Shown here in pieces: positions 34,682-43,015 of a DNA stretch of 64,000 bases. Origin of the DNA: Chitinophaga dinghuensis (GTDB taxonomy: Bacteria > Bacteroidota > Bacteroidia > Chitinophagales > Chitinophagaceae). How positions within the stretch are numbered: position 1 is the stretch's first letter; each line of letters starts with the position of its first letter. The notes beneath the pieces are model-generated. The model saw nothing but the letters and a program-made list of their open reading frames with translations. It searched no databases and was not told the origin of the DNA. The position numbers and the translations under genes were made by a program. Location: the NCBI RefSeq assembly GCF_003259435.1, contig NZ_QLMA01000013.1, positions 56,069 to 120,068 on the forward strand. Reading direction: 5' to 3'.

Positions 34682-35221
34682 TTATGCCTTCACTTCACTT
34701 ATGGTCATTTTGAGGTGCTCCAACACCATAGGCAATGCCCTGTGAAACCATACGGTAAAGCTTTCCGGCTCCGCTTTCATCCTTTCCAATAGCTGGTTGG
34801 CAGGCAGATATTGATAATTGTTGACTTCAGCGACATCCGGACGGACAAGACCGTTGTAGGTCCCAACGAACACGTGGTCAAATTCATGTTCGGTAAGACC
34901 ATTGTCAAAAACATTTTTGTAAGTAAAGGAGAAAATCTCCTGCAGCGGACAATCAAATCCCATCTCTTCTTGAAGACGGCGGTGAGCAGCGGCCAGCGTT
35001 GTTTCTCCTGGGGCAGGATGACTGCAACAGGTATTGGTCCAAAGGCCTCCTGAATGGTACTTATCCAAAGCGCGTTGCTGAATGAGGATCTCTCCCGCAT
35101 CGTTTACGACAAAAACGGAAAAAGCTCTGTGTAATAATCCCTTCTCATGGGCCTCTAATTTTTCCATTGTTCCTATCGGCTCATCGGACTCGTTTACCAG
35201 TATTACTTCAGGATGTTTCAT
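34682..35221 (-). CDS. idi: Isopentenyl-diphosphate delta-isomerase, type 1 (Nudix)
   Basis: Interconverts IPP and DMAPP, the two C5 units of isoprenoids. 179 residues, normal length. The catalytic Cys lies in WTNTCCSHP (equivalent to WTNSVCGHP of E. coli), the catalytic Glu in TEHEFDHVF, and a Nudix-like box GETTLAAAHRRLQEEMGFD follows. It lies upstream of the terpene synthase gene on the same strand and could supply the DMAPP needed to make its prenyl substrate. A perfect -7 box sits 7 nt before the ATG. Confidence 0.96.
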   Translation of the reverse strand: MKHPEVILVNESDEPIGTMEKLEAHEKGLLHRAFSVFVVNDAGEILIQQRALDKYHSGGLWTNTCCSHPAPGETTLAAAHRRLQEEMGFDCPLQEIFSFTYKNVFDNGLTEHEFDHVFVGTYNGLVRPDVAEVNNYQYLPANQLLERMKAEPESFTVWFHRALPMVLEHLKMTISEVKA

Positions 35222-35228
35222 AGCGCAG

Positions 35229-35236
35229 CAAAGATA
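35229..35236 (-). promoter_or_regulatory. Putative promoter -7 box for idi
   Basis: TATCTTTG on the minus strand, identical to the box before smc. It ends 7 nt before the ATG, so the transcript would be leaderless or nearly so. No clear -33 element. Confidence 0.5.
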
Positions 35237-35420
35237 TTTTAATTAAGGATTTATTATGCGTACTCCTCGCAATAAATGGAATTTTTTCACGCTAAATTTT
35301 TGGACTGGTTTACTGATATTGCTAATGGTTACTCGGATAAATATACGATTTAAATACTAGAATTGACAAATATTTTAATATCCTCTGATGCAGGAATGAC
35401 AATACTGTGAAGACTGTTAG

Positions 35421-35452
35421 TTTCTTCGCAGCAGAACTTTATCCTACCTTTG
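35421..35452 (+). promoter_or_regulatory. Putative promoter for msrC, leaderless
   Basis: TTTC (35421-35424), 20 nt, TACCTTTG (35445-35452): full -7 match, near -33 match, and correct spacing. The ATG begins only 4 nt after the -7 box, so the transcription start should fall at or inside the start codon. Confidence 0.6.
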
Positions 35453-35456
35453 AAAA

Positions 35457-35930
35457 ATGGCTGAAGATTTAAAAATATCAAAAGGAGAAAAGGCGGAACA
35501 GTATATCTCCCTGCTTCCGCAGATTAAAGGTTTAATAGATGGAGAACCTGACCTGGTGGCCAATCTGGCCAATATTGCCGGCGCGCTGAAAGAACAGTTT
35601 AACTGGTTTTGGGTAGGTTTTTACCTCGTAAAAAATGAGGAGCTGGTGCTGGGCCCCTTCCAGGGACCTGTTGCCTGCACGCGTATCCGCAAAGGAAAAG
35701 GCGTATGCGGCACCAGTTGGGCAGAAGCTGCCACACTGATAGTGCCGGATGTAGAAGCCTTCCCCGGACATATCGCATGCAGCAGTCTTTCCCGTTCTGA
35801 AATAGTAGTCCCTATTATCCGCGACGGCGTGGTGAAAGGAGTGTTGGATGTAGACAGCGAGCTGCTCTCCCATTTCGACGAAACAGATAAACAATATCTG
35901 GAAGAGATTGTGGCATTAATTTCGATGTAA
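35457..35930 (+). CDS. msrC: Free methionine-(R)-sulfoxide reductase (GAF domain)
   Basis: Reduces free methionine-R-sulfoxide, repairing oxidised methionine. A 157-residue single GAF domain. The family blocks FNWFWVGFYLV, LVLGPFQGPVACTRI, GKGVCGTSW and FPGHIACSSLSRSEIVVPI are intact, including the three redox cysteines C74, C84 and C108. GVLDVDS and the final FDETDKQYLE are also typical. It precedes the CpsB-like phosphatase gene by 40 nt on the same strand. It probably has a leaderless transcript. Confidence 0.95.
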   Translation: MAEDLKISKGEKAEQYISLLPQIKGLIDGEPDLVANLANIAGALKEQFNWFWVGFYLVKNEELVLGPFQGPVACTRIRKGKGVCGTSWAEAATLIVPDVEAFPGHIACSSLSRSEIVVPIIRDGVVKGVLDVDSELLSHFDETDKQYLEEIVALISM

Positions 35931-35970
35931 AGCAGGATCTTATTGATCATATCTTTATTCGGAACCATTT

Positions 35971-36723
35971 ATGTTTTTATTTCGCAGACGCTCTTCATCG
36001 CAGGTCAGTACAGAAGCATTGCTTGCCTTCATGGGTACCGACCTGCATTCTCACCTACTGCCAGCTGTAGACGATGGTGTGCAGGATGTAGCCACCAGCC
36101 TGGAATTCATCCATGCCTTGCAACAAATGGGTATACGCCAGATCATTACCACCCCGCATGTCATGATGGATCGTTTTCCTAATGATTTACATACCCTCTC
36201 CGATCCATATCAACAGGTACAAGCAGCCTTGCGGGAAGAGGGTAATACCATTCCGTTTCGCCATGCAGGCGAATACTACCTGGATGAAACACTCCCGCAA
36301 TTGCTACAGCAACCATTAATGAAACTATTTGATCAGGTAGTATTGGTGGAGATGTCGTTTATGTCGGCGCCCCCCCAAATATTCCAATGGCTGTTTGATT
36401 TGCAAGCCGCCGGATATCAGCCACTACTGGCACATCCGGAGCGATATGCCTATCATCATCAGCATCCGGAATCCTATGCCAGGTATCGGGAAAGAGGTTG
36501 TATGATGCAGGTAAATCTGTTATCCCTCACCGGGTATTATGGGAAGCATATCAAACAAGCCGCAGAATATTTGTTACAAAAAGGCTGGATTGACTACATA
36601 GGTACGGATCTGCATCATCATAAGCATTTACAGGCGATCAGGGATATGGCTACTAATAAAAAACTCAGACAGACATTGGAAGCTTATCCATTTAAAAATG
36701 CAGCGATTCCTGTTACCGGATAA
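35971..36723 (+). CDS. CpsB/YwqE-type PHP tyrosine-protein phosphatase
   Basis: Metal-dependent phosphotyrosine phosphatase of the PHP family, 250 residues. Metal-binding motifs are TDLHSHLLPAVDDG (23-36), TTPHVMMD (about 60), the E-x-Y stretch GEYYLDE, LAHPERY (about 152) and GTDLHHH (about 213). Such enzymes remove phosphate from the Tyr-rich tail of Wzc-type kinases and so control polysaccharide length or export. The matching kinase gene lies at 51090-53468 in the convergent operon. The last 11 nt overlap the end of the T9SS cargo gene on the other strand. Confidence 0.92.
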   Translation: MFLFRRRSSSQVSTEALLAFMGTDLHSHLLPAVDDGVQDVATSLEFIHALQQMGIRQIITTPHVMMDRFPNDLHTLSDPYQQVQAALREEGNTIPFRHAGEYYLDETLPQLLQQPLMKLFDQVVLVEMSFMSAPPQIFQWLFDLQAAGYQPLLAHPERYAYHHQHPESYARYRERGCMMQVNLLSLTGYYGKHIKQAAEYLLQKGWIDYIGTDLHHHKHLQAIRDMATNKKLRQTLEAYPFKNAAIPVTG

Positions 36724-38254
36724 GGGTAACGGAACCTGTTTGTTTGCGGGCCTGCTGGCGACTATCCGTATACGTTAGTACCCAGGCGTATACTTCCGTA
36801 TTTGCCGGCTGCCCTTTGAAAGTGCCGTCCCATCCGGATTCCGGCTCCCGTGATTCGAATACTAGTTCCCCCCATCTGTTATAAACCGCCAACCGGAAAT
36901 CGTGTACATCATCATGCACTTTTGCACGGAAAACATCATTGACACCATCACCATTTGGTGAGAAGGCATTCGGCATAAATACAGCGCATTCGCGGATATA
37001 ACGAATGATGTTTACCTCTCCTGCAACGGCACAGTTGTGCTGGTCTTTTACCTTTATCTGGTACTGTCCTGCATCCAGTCTGCCGAAACTGCTATCGGTT
37101 TGCCACTGGCCATGATTGAGGCTATACGCATATGGCGGCGTTCCTCCACTAATATGCAGGATGATATGACCATCCATTGTTTCTGTACAACTGACATGAT
37201 GTAGTTTCACATTTTTCAGTTCCAGTGAAGCTGGCTCCGGAAGTATTGTTCGGGCGCGCATTTCACAGCCCACCGCATCCGCTACTCCGAATGTATAAGT
37301 GCCTGCCCGCAGGCTGGAGAAGATCGAGTCTCCCTGAAATATTACTTCATTACCTAATCCATACAGATAAGGCGCGATGCCATTCAATGGTTTCAGCGCC
37401 AGACTCCCATTAGCATCGCCATGACAAAGCGGTTCCTTGGGAACAGCCTTTGCATTCAGCGTATAGGCATCTACGTTAACTGTTCTGCTAACGCTGGTAC
37501 CGTTGGCGGAATTGACCGTGACAGTATAAGCCCCTTCGCTCAGGCCTTTCAGATGGCTGGTACTGGGCCCATGTTGCCAATGATAGGAATATGGCGGCTG
37601 TCCGCCTGTTGGAATAACCTTAATTGCGCCTGTACTTTTTCCTTTACAGGTAGGTTGTTGTTCAAATCTTAGCTCCGGCACTTGTGCCAGCTTAGAGCTG
37701 ATGTTGTCTATTAATGCGCCGGTGAATTGTTTTGCGCCGCAGGAAGGCGGCAGATATGGTACAAAAAGAATATAGGCGTATTCTTTTTCCGGTCTGAAAC
37801 TGGCGGTGTATCGGGTCCAGCTTTCATGATTAAATGTGCCGGACTGCCATAACATATCCCCTTTCTCCGTTGTGCTATTACTGCCATAGATCGCCAGTGT
37901 ACCGGTGCAAAGTGTAAGCGTATCATATTTTGGCGGGAAGGCCAGATCGAAAGACACCTGGTAATAACTGCCGGCCTTCATGGGTGTGGGCAGTTGTTGG
38001 AAAATACCTTCCTCCCAACGTTTTCCGAGGATAAATCCCGCATAGGTTTTACCATTGGAAGCAGGTAGTGAAATACCATAATAACCTGGTTGCGTATCCG
38101 GTGATTCAAATGCCCGAATCCATGGATATGGCACATTACCAGCCTTGGGAGGCCCTTCTATGGAAGGATTTCCCAGGCTGATATCCTGTGCAGTGATCGG
38201 ATTGTTCAATAGCGTTACAGCCAGCAAGGCTGTAAGGGTTTTCATCATCTGCAT
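36713..38254 (-). CDS. Secreted protein with SprB repeats and gliding-motility C-terminal (T9SS type B) domain
   Basis: Starts probably at 38254, 38248 or 38245 (Met-rich start before signal peptide MMKTLTALLAVTLL..ITAQ). The mature protein begins with a CBM-like jelly-roll (about 30-195: GNPSIEG, YYQVSFDLAFP, ALIDNISS). Three SprB-type repeats of about 80 residues follow, each with C-x-G/T-x-x-x-G-x-I and GGxPPYxY-like strands. The end is the CHU_C domain (FMPNAFSPNGDGVNDVF, VYNRWGELVFES, GWDGTFKGQPANTEVYAW), the type IX secretion sorting signal of type B. It is the last gene of the polysaccharide operon, 24 nt after the neuD-like gene. It may be a surface protein associated with the polymer. 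Confidence 0.88.
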   Translation of the reverse strand: MQMMKTLTALLAVTLLNNPITAQDISLGNPSIEGPPKAGNVPYPWIRAFESPDTQPGYYGISLPASNGKTYAGFILGKRWEEGIFQQLPTPMKAGSYYQVSFDLAFPPKYDTLTLCTGTLAIYGSNSTTEKGDMLWQSGTFNHESWTRYTASFRPEKEYAYILFVPYLPPSCGAKQFTGALIDNISSKLAQVPELRFEQQPTCKGKSTGAIKVIPTGGQPPYSYHWQHGPSTSHLKGLSEGAYTVTVNSANGTSVSRTVNVDAYTLNAKAVPKEPLCHGDANGSLALKPLNGIAPYLYGLGNEVIFQGDSIFSSLRAGTYTFGVADAVGCEMRARTILPEPASLELKNVKLHHVSCTETMDGHIILHISGGTPPYAYSLNHGQWQTDSSFGRLDAGQYQIKVKDQHNCAVAGEVNIIRYIRECAVFMPNAFSPNGDGVNDVFRAKVHDDVHDFRLAVYNRWGELVFESREPESGWDGTFKGQPANTEVYAWVLTYTDSRQQARKQTGSVTLIR

Positions 38255-38278
38255 GGTTTCAATAAATAAGTTCACTTG

Positions 38279-38809
38279 CTATACTACCGTCAGCGGAGGA
38301 ACAGCCGTATTGGCTTTCACTCTCGCGAAGCGAGACACTACAGCCCCGGCGCCGATAACAGCGCCCTTCTCGATATGCGCGCCACCGCCAATACAGGCAT
38401 TCGGCGCAATGTGTACATAGTCTTCTATTACGGCATCGTGATCTACAATCGCGCCTGCATTAATAATCACATGCGCGCCAATTTTCACATTGGCTTGTAT
38501 AACTGCCTTTGCTAATACCACCGTTCCTTCACCGAGTACGGTATCTGCATCTACGGTGGCTGCAGGATGAACGAAAGTGCCGAATTCATGTGCAACTTCC
38601 GATGCCAGCCGCTGACGCGTAGTGTTGTTGCCTACTGCAATGATCATTTCCGCATCCGGGAAAGCATCTTTATTATATCGCATTACATTTCCCTGCAAGG
38701 ATTCCTGATCATCAAAGAAACAACTTACTTCGCGGAGCTGATTTTTTATGAGGGAAGATATCACGCGTGCATGGCCACCAGCGCCATAAATAACTACTTC
38801 TTTTTTCAT
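38279..38809 (-). CDS. Sugar O/N-acyltransferase, NeuD/PglD family
   Basis: About 176 residues from ATG 38809 (MKKEVVIYGAGGHARVI). An N-terminal Rossmann-like PglD domain (GAGGHARV, SCFFDD, IIAVGNN) precedes left-handed beta-helix hexapeptides (ATVDADTVLGEGTVVLAKAVIQANVKIG..). The His in IVDHDAVIEDYVHIAPNA is the catalytic base position of the family. The C-terminus ends at NTAVPPLTVV, lacking the usual GVPAK tail. The start overlaps the preceding wbpL-like gene by 4 nt (ATGA), so translation is coupled. It would acetylate an amino or hydroxyl group of a nucleotide sugar or polymer unit. No aminotransferase gene is in the operon, so a bacillosamine route is not complete here. Confidence 0.85.
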   Translation of the reverse strand: MKKEVVIYGAGGHARVISSLIKNQLREVSCFFDDQESLQGNVMRYNKDAFPDAEMIIAVGNNTTRQRLASEVAHEFGTFVHPAATVDADTVLGEGTVVLAKAVIQANVKIGAHVIINAGAIVDHDAVIEDYVHIAPNACIGGGAHIEKGAVIGAGAVVSRFARVKANTAVPPLTVV

Positions 38810-39759
38810 AATGCGATAGATTTGGTCATCAGTCTGTTTTTCATACTGGCGTATATGGCTACCAATGGCAGACAACTAACTACGAATGTCGTAACAAAAT
38901 TCCAGTGAGTATTCAGTATCATCATATTTATTGCCAGCTGCAATATGCCATAACCTGTGCTCACCAAAAGGTGAGGAACTTGTTGTTCATTTGCCAGTAT
39001 CTGGTAAAAATGTAACCTGTGTGCTTCAAAGATATCCTGTCCGAGGAATAATCTATGTAAAATTGTTAAAACGGTGTCGCAGCCATATACTGCCAAGAGC
39101 AAAATATACCGCAGATCGTTGCTATTCCAGATTAGCCACAGCAGCAGAATAGTGACCCAACTCCCCAACGCTACGCTGCCTACATCGCCGGCAAAACATT
39201 TCGCTTTTTTCCTGAAATTGAAAATAAGAAATACCAGACAACCTATGATCGGGCAGATAATAAATGCAGGATCTGTAAACGTATATTCATATACGTTAAT
39301 ATACCACAGACTCAGCAATGCTACCAGGCTGTACAGACCAGTAATTCCATTGATACCATCCATAAAGTTGTAGGCATTTATCACGCCTACCATTAACAGA
39401 AAACTGATGGCCGTAATCCACCAGGGCCATGACTGCAGCGCACCCAAACCAAAGAGCATTAGTGCCACTGCGGTTAATTGTACCAGGAGCCTGACCCTGC
39501 TGGAAAGACTACTCACATCATCTGCGAAGCTGACGGCACTGATGAGTAATAGCCCGGCAATTATAAACCAGGAAACCTGGTGAAAAAAAATCATGTAACA
39601 AACAGCCGCAAGCGGTATTACTATTCCTCCTCCCCTGATTGTAACGGTAGTATGCGAACTACGTTGATTTGGTTTATCGATAATATTGAGTTGGTCTGCT
39701 ATCTTGAAATAAATTTGGATAGCGGCCATTAAAATACAAGCGATGATTAAATAAGTCAT
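38806..39759 (-). CDS. Polyprenyl-phosphate sugar-1-phosphate transferase (WecA/WbpL-like)
   Basis: Initiating transferase of the MraY/WecA (PNPT) family, 317 residues with about ten helices. Motifs: RGGGIVIPLA near 42, SFADDVSSL (about 82-90), NAYNFMDGINGI (about 128-139), CFAGDVGSVALGSW (about 188) and a short H-rich loop FEAHRLHFYQ (about 243). It would load the first sugar-phosphate (QuiNAc, FucNAc or GlcNAc class) onto undecaprenyl phosphate. It lies 1 nt after the WbpV-like reductase gene; that pairing is also known in Pseudomonas O-antigen clusters. Confidence 0.9.
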   Translation of the reverse strand: MTYLIIACILMAAIQIYFKIADQLNIIDKPNQRSSHTTVTIRGGGIVIPLAAVCYMIFFHQVSWFIIAGLLLISAVSFADDVSSLSSRVRLLVQLTAVALMLFGLGALQSWPWWITAISFLLMVGVINAYNFMDGINGITGLYSLVALLSLWYINVYEYTFTDPAFIICPIIGCLVFLIFNFRKKAKCFAGDVGSVALGSWVTILLLWLIWNSNDLRYILLLAVYGCDTVLTILHRLFLGQDIFEAHRLHFYQILANEQQVPHLLVSTGYGILQLAINMMILNTHWNFVTTFVVSCLPLVAIYASMKNRLMTKSIAL

Positions 39760-39760
39760 A

Positions 39761-40702
39761 TCATTCGGATTGAAAACTTCGGATAGTGGCTGTCAGGCCG
39801 GAACGGGCATCAATAGGCAGCCTGTCCAGCCCCAGCATCTGTTTAATTTTTTTGTTGGATACTTCGTAGGAAGATGTCAGTTTCTGCAAGCGGTCTGTAT
39901 TGAGCGGGAAGCGGATCACATCTCCTATCCTTGCCATACGCCGGATAAATCCAGGAGAAATATGCCATTTGCGTACATGCTTTCCAGTTACTTCCTCCAT
40001 GATTTGAATGAGGTCGTTTGTGGAGAGCGATTCATCATCGGCCAGGTTGTAAACGCCGGAAGGAATGCTACCACCGCTTTCCAGCAGTTGCGTTACTACG
40101 AAGGATAAATTTTCTACAGACAAAAAGGAACGTCGATTTTCGAAGGCTGATAAAGGGTAAGGAATTCCACGTTGTACAAATCCATACAGCAGGTTGAGGT
40201 TTCCTTTATTGCCTGGTCCGTGAATCATACATGGGCGCAGGATATAAAGGTATTTACCCGCAGGCAGCAATTGCTGTTGCAGGTAGGCTTCTGCCATTTG
40301 TTTTGATTTGCCATAGATCGTTTTAGGATTGGGCGCCGCTTCTTCTGTGAGCATGCCTGTTACCTCATCCGCAGCAGCTTTCACACTACTGCAGTATATA
40401 AAATATTTCGCATCGCTTTGCAGAAAGCGATCAAACAGTTGTTGCGTCAGGTAAGTATTCGCTTCAAAATAAGCCGCTGGCGCGCTGGTATTTTTCATAT
40501 CATGCGCTTTACCTGCCAGATGTACTACTGCATCCACTTCCGGCATGGGACCATTCGTCAATTCTTCCCATGTGATGGCCGTTGCCGGTTGTTCATAGGA
40601 CTCGCGGCGGCGGGTAAGCCCGGTGACATGCCACTTCTCTTTCGTGTAGGCCATGAGGTTAGTACCTGCAAAGCCACGATAACCACTCATTAATACCTTC
40701 AT
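39761..40702 (-). CDS. NAD-dependent epimerase/dehydratase (WbpV-like 4-reductase)
   Basis: A 313-residue extended SDR. The NAD motif is a GYRGFAG variant of GxxGxxG (7-13); the active-site Ser is in YCSSVKAAA and Tyr/Lys in YGKSK (about 131-135). The close pairing with a WbpL-type transferase gene and the presence of a 4,6-dehydratase in the operon point to reduction of UDP-4-keto-6-deoxy-GlcNAc to UDP-N-acetylquinovosamine (or fucosamine). That reaction is inference. The start codon overlaps the stop of the upstream GT4 gene (TGATG). Confidence 0.85.
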   Translation of the reverse strand: MKVLMSGYRGFAGTNLMAYTKEKWHVTGLTRRRESYEQPATAITWEELTNGPMPEVDAVVHLAGKAHDMKNTSAPAAYFEANTYLTQQLFDRFLQSDAKYFIYCSSVKAAADEVTGMLTEEAAPNPKTIYGKSKQMAEAYLQQQLLPAGKYLYILRPCMIHGPGNKGNLNLLYGFVQRGIPYPLSAFENRRSFLSVENLSFVVTQLLESGGSIPSGVYNLADDESLSTNDLIQIMEEVTGKHVRKWHISPGFIRRMARIGDVIRFPLNTDRLQKLTSSYEVSNKKIKQMLGLDRLPIDARSGLTATIRSFQSE

Positions 40703-41829
40703 CAGGATACTTTTGCCAGGTTTCTGTAAATATGTAATGTTTTCTCTACGACTTTATCTACTCCAAACTCTTTTTCTGCCAATGTTCTGGAATGTGCGCC
40801 CATACGCTTACGTAGCTCTTCGGAGAGGATGAGTCGGCGCATAGCTGCCGCCAATGCTTCCGCATCTTTTGCTGGCACCAGGAAACCATTGTAATCATGT
40901 ATAACGCATTCCCTGCAACCGGGAACATCTGTGGTGATGATAGGGCGTCCGACCGCAGCGGCTTCTATCAGTGATTTAGGGAGCCCTTCCCGGTAAGAGG
41001 GTAATACTACCAGGTCTGATTCCTGTAACAACTGGCGCACATTTTTCTGGTAGCCAATCCATTTGATGTAGTCTCCATCAGTGAGCGAACGCAGTTCCTC
41101 TTCCGGAATGGCTGCGAGGTTTTCATGGTCCACATCTCCTGCTAAAATAAACTGGGCTATGCCCTGTAATTCTTTACGGATCAGGTTTGCAGCAGTAATA
41201 AACTCTATGACTCCTTTATCCCGCAGCATGCGGGCAGGCAATAAGACTTTTATTTTTCCAGGAGGGAGATGTTTGACCACAAAATTGAATTCTTTCAGGT
41301 CTACGCCGGAGCCTTTGATCAGCGTCACATCCTGATCTTCCACTAAGCGCATGGAACGGAACACCTGTACATCATCTTCATTTTGAAAAATGAAATGCTT
41401 GTTGCCTCCCCGGAATCCAAATTTCATCATGGTGAGCAGCACTTTCTGCGCCAGCCCTTTCCGGCCAGCGGTGAAGTTGTATCCCAGGCCACTAATAGCG
41501 TTGACAATTCCTTTTATTTTGCATAGCCGCGCAGCGATACTGCCATATAAAGCCACTTTGATAGTAACGTGATGCAATACGTCCGGCTTATGTCTTTTAT
41601 ATAGGCGTAACAGTTGGCGAATTGTATTCAGTTCTTCCTTCATATTGGTGCCGGAGCGATTAAAGGGCAGGTCGATTACCTTTAAGCCATGACTACGTAT
41701 TTCCTCTGCACGGCCTGTGTCTGCCGTAACGATAGTTACATCGTAACCAGCTGCTTTGGCAGCGAGCGCAATGGGTAACCTATGCGACAGGAAGAACCAG
41801 TCTACGTTTACAACGATAAACAGTTTCAT
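40702..41829 (-). CDS. GT4 family glycosyltransferase
   Basis: A 375-residue GT-B fold enzyme. The N-terminal acceptor domain contains FFLSHRLPIALAAKAAGYDVTIVTA, followed by the DVLHHVTIKVALYGSIAARL stretch of PglA/WbnH-like enzymes. The C-terminal GT4 domain has LPARMLRDKGVIEFITAA, LPSYREGLPKSLIEAAAVGRPIITTDVPGCRE with the E-x7-E motif, and GFLVPAKD. It adds one sugar to the lipid-linked repeat unit in the cytoplasm; donor unknown. It overlaps the next gene by one base and follows the beta-helix gene by 36 nt. Confidence 0.92.
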   Translation of the reverse strand: MKLFIVVNVDWFFLSHRLPIALAAKAAGYDVTIVTADTGRAEEIRSHGLKVIDLPFNRSGTNMKEELNTIRQLLRLYKRHKPDVLHHVTIKVALYGSIAARLCKIKGIVNAISGLGYNFTAGRKGLAQKVLLTMMKFGFRGGNKHFIFQNEDDVQVFRSMRLVEDQDVTLIKGSGVDLKEFNFVVKHLPPGKIKVLLPARMLRDKGVIEFITAANLIRKELQGIAQFILAGDVDHENLAAIPEEELRSLTDGDYIKWIGYQKNVRQLLQESDLVVLPSYREGLPKSLIEAAAVGRPIITTDVPGCRECVIHDYNGFLVPAKDAEALAAAMRRLILSEELRKRMGAHSRTLAEKEFGVDKVVEKTLHIYRNLAKVS

Positions 41830-41865
41830 GAGATATGGTTAAAATTTCGCGGTTTTTCTAATTCC

Positions 41866-43005
41866 TTACTGTATATCCAGGTTTTTCTTGTTGGCCTGCA
41901 TACGTTTTAGTTTTTCTACTTCGTTGTTGCTACCAGGCTTCTGAATAGAAATATTTCTGAACTTACATGGTGGTGCAAAGTCATATGTTTTAGCGCCTTT
42001 AAAAGGTACTGCATTATTTTTCCAGACAGGGTCCAGTACTTGTATGCTACCAGCCAGCGGCTTATCGGCGGCAGTGTAGCGGGCATCCGTGCCGCCCATC
42101 CAGAAGGCGCTGCCGCTGCCATCATCTGTGTGTTTATTAATGGTAATATTCACTTGCTTTTGATCCGGACCAGGCAAACGGGACAACCCAATAACAATAC
42201 CATATTTTTCATTATTGAATGTTACCGGACGATCAATGGTTACATTATCGACCGCATCTGCACTACTATTCGGTTCTATATCGATACCTGCCATAGGCAA
42301 TGTTCCCGAAGTATTACTCACTACAGGTTGTATCAGTTTTAATCCTTTCACAGAGCCGATGGTAATGCCGTTTCTACGATTATTATCTACCAGCGCATTA
42401 TAAATGGCGATATTGGTATTCGCATTCATTTTCTCTGCCTGACCAATGTAAATGCCGTCTCCCCAACATTTTGACACCCGTGGATTATAAATACTGATAT
42501 TATCGCTGGAACGAATATCTATTCCCATCCCCCATTCTCCACCACTTCCATTATGTTTGTCGCGGTCCCCGATAATCACCGGATTATACACTTTCACATT
42601 TTGTACATCCAGCATGCGGAGGATTGCATACTTTGGCTTTCCTGTGGCTTGCAGTACCAGCGCAGAATTTGGCTGAAATATTACGGTACTGTTACTTTTC
42701 AATGAGATACCTGCATCGTTGACCATTACGGGGAAGTCGGGCATTTTTACCACATTATGTGTATTTATGGCCGACTGCAACTGGCTCGTATAGTCCACAG
42801 ATCCATCTTTGACATAGCCTGACGGCAAAGCAGTTGCCAGGTCAAAGGCCGCTGCATTATCACTGACAGCAGCGCTGCGAAACGGAGTGGCAGTCTGACT
42901 GTTACTATATGTGGATGGCAATGCCCGGTAACGGAATGCATCCTGAGCGTAACAGCCTACCCATAACCAGAGGCAGGCCGTAAAGGTTAAACAACGTCTG
43001 CGCAT
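41866..43005 (-). CDS. Secreted right-handed beta-helix protein in the polysaccharide operon
   Basis: A 379-residue protein with a signal peptide (MRRRCLTFTACLWLW..CYAQ, cleavage near 20). A Ser/Thr-rich stretch is followed by repeated short strands (VKVYNPVIIG, NISIYNPRVSKC, NIAIYNALVDNN, GLKLIQPVVSNT, NVTIDRPVTFNN) typical of pectate-lyase-like beta-helices. No catalytic triad was assigned. In polysaccharide loci such proteins can be lyases, hydrolases or epimerases of the polymer (compare AlgG/AlgL) or polymer-binding proteins. It is 11 nt downstream of a GT4 gene. Confidence 0.75.
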   Translation of the reverse strand: MRRRCLTFTACLWLWVGCYAQDAFRYRALPSTYSNSQTATPFRSAAVSDNAAAFDLATALPSGYVKDGSVDYTSQLQSAINTHNVVKMPDFPVMVNDAGISLKSNSTVIFQPNSALVLQATGKPKYAILRMLDVQNVKVYNPVIIGDRDKHNGSGGEWGMGIDIRSSDNISIYNPRVSKCWGDGIYIGQAEKMNANTNIAIYNALVDNNRRNGITIGSVKGLKLIQPVVSNTSGTLPMAGIDIEPNSSADAVDNVTIDRPVTFNNEKYGIVIGLSRLPGPDQKQVNITINKHTDDGSGSAFWMGGTDARYTAADKPLAGSIQVLDPVWKNNAVPFKGAKTYDFAPPCKFRNISIQKPGSNNEVEKLKRMQANKKNLDIQ

Positions 43006-43015
43006 ATACTTAGTT

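Noticed and set aside
38279..38330. Possible frameshift at the end of the NeuD-like gene (missing GVPAK tail)
   Set aside because: Neither other frame restores the usual tail, so it is treated as a natural C-terminal variant.
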